Positions 63,216 through 64,000 of a stretch of DNA of 64,000 nucleotides are shown piece by piece. Position 1 is the first letter of the stretch. Every line of letters begins with the position of its first letter. Origin of the DNA: Holophaga foetida DSM 6591 (GTDB lineage Bacteria; Acidobacteriota; Holophagae; Holophagales; Holophagaceae). Made by a program: the position numbers and the translations under genes. The stretch covers positions 3,376,815-3,440,814 of the forward strand of contig NZ_KI912268.1 in NCBI RefSeq assembly GCF_000242615.2. Direction: 5' to 3'. The notes under the pieces are model-generated. The model made no database searches, was not told the DNA's origin, and saw only the letters and a program-made list of their open reading frames with translations.

Positions 63216-63485
63216 ATGAATGAAAAAGTTGTTGCTGGTCAGTTTGAATCCGAGATGGCGCACTTGATAGCTGCAAACCTGGCTAGTGGCGCAGTGCTTG
63301 ATGTGGATTTAGTGAGAATTTTATACGCGAAGGTTGTAGCAGTTCTATTGCTTTCCGCAAGTCCAGCAGATGAACTCCATGTTGAAGATATATTTAGCGT
63401 ACTGTCTAAAAACGAAGCCAACTTAAGATCCTTGGAAGTAGAATTGATGGAAAAAGTTATTTTTGATTTGATATACATGCATTGA
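63216..63485 (+). CDS. Immunity-protein candidate for the second RHS toxin
   Basis: 89 residues; ATG at 63216 with AGGGG upstream, 14 bp after the toxin stop. It is small, acidic and helical (VKVVAVLLLSASPADELHVEDIFSVL-type middle), with no signal peptide. Position is the only evidence for immunity; no family was recognised. It is unlike the 80-residue immunity candidate of the first RHS gene, as expected when tips differ. Confidence 0.5.
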   Translation: MNEKVVAGQFESEMAHLIAANLASGAVLDVDLVRILYAKVVAVLLLSASPADELHVEDIFSVLSKNEANLRSLEVELMEKVIFDLIYMH

Positions 63486-63504
63486 GCTTCCCGATTATCC
63501 ACAT

Positions 63505-63523
63505 GCCTCCGAAACCAGGAGGC
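63505..63523. repeat. Small hairpin after the immunity gene
   Basis: GCCTCC and GGAGGC flank a seven-base loop. No T-tract follows, so any terminator function would not be of the standard kind. Confidence 0.3.
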
Positions 63524-63534
63524 GGACAGGGTGA

Positions 63535-63705
63535 GGCGGGGTATTTGTGACTGCCCCAAACAGTGCAAAGGCTTTGCAGCCGGGCTCTTTGAGTAGCAAA
63601 GAAGTTCGAGACTGGTACGTTGAAAACGTCACCGATATTGGAAATCGACTCAATCCAAATGCTTCCCTAAGAGAACAAGCACTCGAAGCATTTCAGATGA
63701 GGTAG
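63535..63705 (+). pseudogene. Orphan RHS toxin-tip fragment truncated at the IS66 end
   Basis: The open frame has no start codon and reads VFVTAPNSAKALQPGSLSS, then KEVRDWYVENVTDIGNRL and NPNASLREQALEAFQMR before a TAG at 63703. The pattern S-x-E-V-R-x-W-Y...P-x-x-x-L-x-x-Q-A-x-x-A-F-x-x-R is a familiar beginning of several RHS C-terminal tips, where it normally continues with more Arg-rich helix. Here it stops just where the IS66-type end begins. It is a displaced tip destroyed by the insertion. Confidence 0.65.
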
Positions 63706-63713
63706 CCGTTCAG

Positions 63714-63736
63714 CCCCCTCCGCATGGAGGGGGTTT
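63714..63736. terminator. Hairpin with T-run next to the IS66 element
   Basis: CCCCCTCC (63714-63721), a GCAT loop and GGAGGGGG (63726-63733) are followed by TTT. It may act as a terminator shielding the element or be part of its end. Confidence 0.5.
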
Positions 63737-63756
63737 CTGATTCCACGGGGACCGCA

Positions 63757-64000
63757 TCAGGCTGTGAAATCCGGTGCGGCGATTCCGACGAGGCTGGCCT
63801 TCATGGCCTGAGTCAGCCACTCCAGCAGGTCCACGCCGCGCTTCCGGGCCGTGCCTGCCAGGGTCAGCATGCGCTCCACAAAGCGGGCGCCATGCTCGCT
63901 CTCCACCCCCAGGCTCACCTTCCGCCACAGCACCGCCTTGCGGATCGCCCTCTCGGCTTCATTGTTGGTCGGCACCACCCCTTCATGGCTCAGGTAGGTC
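63757..64000 (-). CDS. IS66-family transposase (TnpC), C-terminal part; runs out of window
   Basis: The reverse strand reads TYLSHEGVVPTNNEAERAIR, then KAVLWRKVSLGVESEHGARFVERMLTLAGTARKRGVDLLEWL, the conserved C-terminal end of the IS66 DDE transposase (PTNNxAERAxRxxVxWRK, SExGxRFVERMLT). The gene starts beyond the right edge, so only about 80 residues are seen. The motif holds the catalytic glutamate of the DDE triad. Confidence 0.93.
   Translation of the reverse strand, partial: TYLSHEGVVPTNNEAERAIRKAVLWRKVSLGVESEHGARFVERMLTLAGTARKRGVDLLEWLTQAMKASLVGIAAPDFTA

Larger units (their letters stand above)
63702..64000 (-). mobile_element. IS66-family insertion sequence (partial, right of window)
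   Basis: One end seems to begin at GTAGCCGTTCAG (63702), where the orphan RHS tip is cut. The transposase reads inward from outside the window. The far end and accessory genes are not visible, so the terminal repeat cannot be verified. Confidence 0.55.

Noticed and set aside
1..64000. tRNA or rRNA genes
   Set aside because: No cloverleaf-like or rRNA-like sequence was recognised in the intergenic spaces, which are few and short.

Overview
The window is GC-rich bacterial DNA. The organism is probably a Gram-negative, flagellated bacterium: P-ring and L-ring genes flgI and flgH are present. The gene content and style suggest an Acidobacteriota/Holophagae-type genome (Geothrix or Holophaga relatives), but that placement is a guess from general knowledge, with no 16S or other marker to confirm it.

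Layout: (1) 1-9.3 kb holds the 3' half of a giant YD-repeat/RHS-like polymorphic toxin gene ending in a TNT-like (NAD+ glycohydrolase type) domain, followed by a small immunity candidate. (2) About 9.3-20.2 kb is an integrative, mobilizable-looking element: a small RHH-like protein, a stand-alone MobF-like relaxase, an XRE repressor, a CHC2-primase/helicase gene broken by an IS21-family insertion, a tyrosine recombinase and a RelBE-type toxin-antitoxin pair. The IS21 element is unusual. It carries a ParB-like gene and a four-cysteine zinc-finger gene upstream of istA-istB, and three phased bipartite repeats exactly 68 bp apart lie between them. (3) 20.2-23.9 kb holds two orphan (displaced) RHS C-terminal toxin cassettes, each starting at the same core/tip junction sequence and each followed by its own partner gene. 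One toxin is a papain-like/NlpC-P60-type amidase with a membrane-protein partner; the other is unrecognised and has a zinc-ribbon partner.

(4) 24.07-43.69 kb is a compact flagellar operon, mostly with ATGA or TGATG overlaps: fliQ-fliR-flhB-flhA-flgF-flgG-flgA-flgH-flgI-flgB-flgC-fliE-fliF-fliG-like-fliH-fliI-fliJ-fliK-flgD-flgE-fliM-like-fliN-fliO-like-fliP. It encodes the export gate, rod, rings, hook and export ATPase. The FliG-like protein is much too short to be a full rotor protein and the FliM-like protein lacks the usual CheY-binding N-terminus. (5) 43.8-45.6 kb encodes two TPR proteins. (6) 45.8-63.2 kb is a 5796-residue RHS-like giant with ten bacterial Ig-like repeats inserted in the YD-repeat shell, then lectin, DUF5648-like, FG-GAP/VCBS and LysM modules and a different C-terminal toxin tip, followed by an immunity candidate. 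(7) 63.5-64.0 kb has another orphan toxin-tip fragment cut off by an IS66-family transposase gene that leaves the window.

How it fits together: the two RHS genes share a long, highly similar core in direct orientation about 54.2 kb apart. Between them lie the mobilizable element, the spare toxin cassettes and the whole flagellar operon. The locus looks like a contact-toxin diversification site in which tips are swapped by homologous recombination at a conserved junction (positions 7517, 20208, 21885 and 61714). The same direct repeats put the flagellar cluster at risk of loss or amplification. Nothing was searched or computed; domain calls are by eye.
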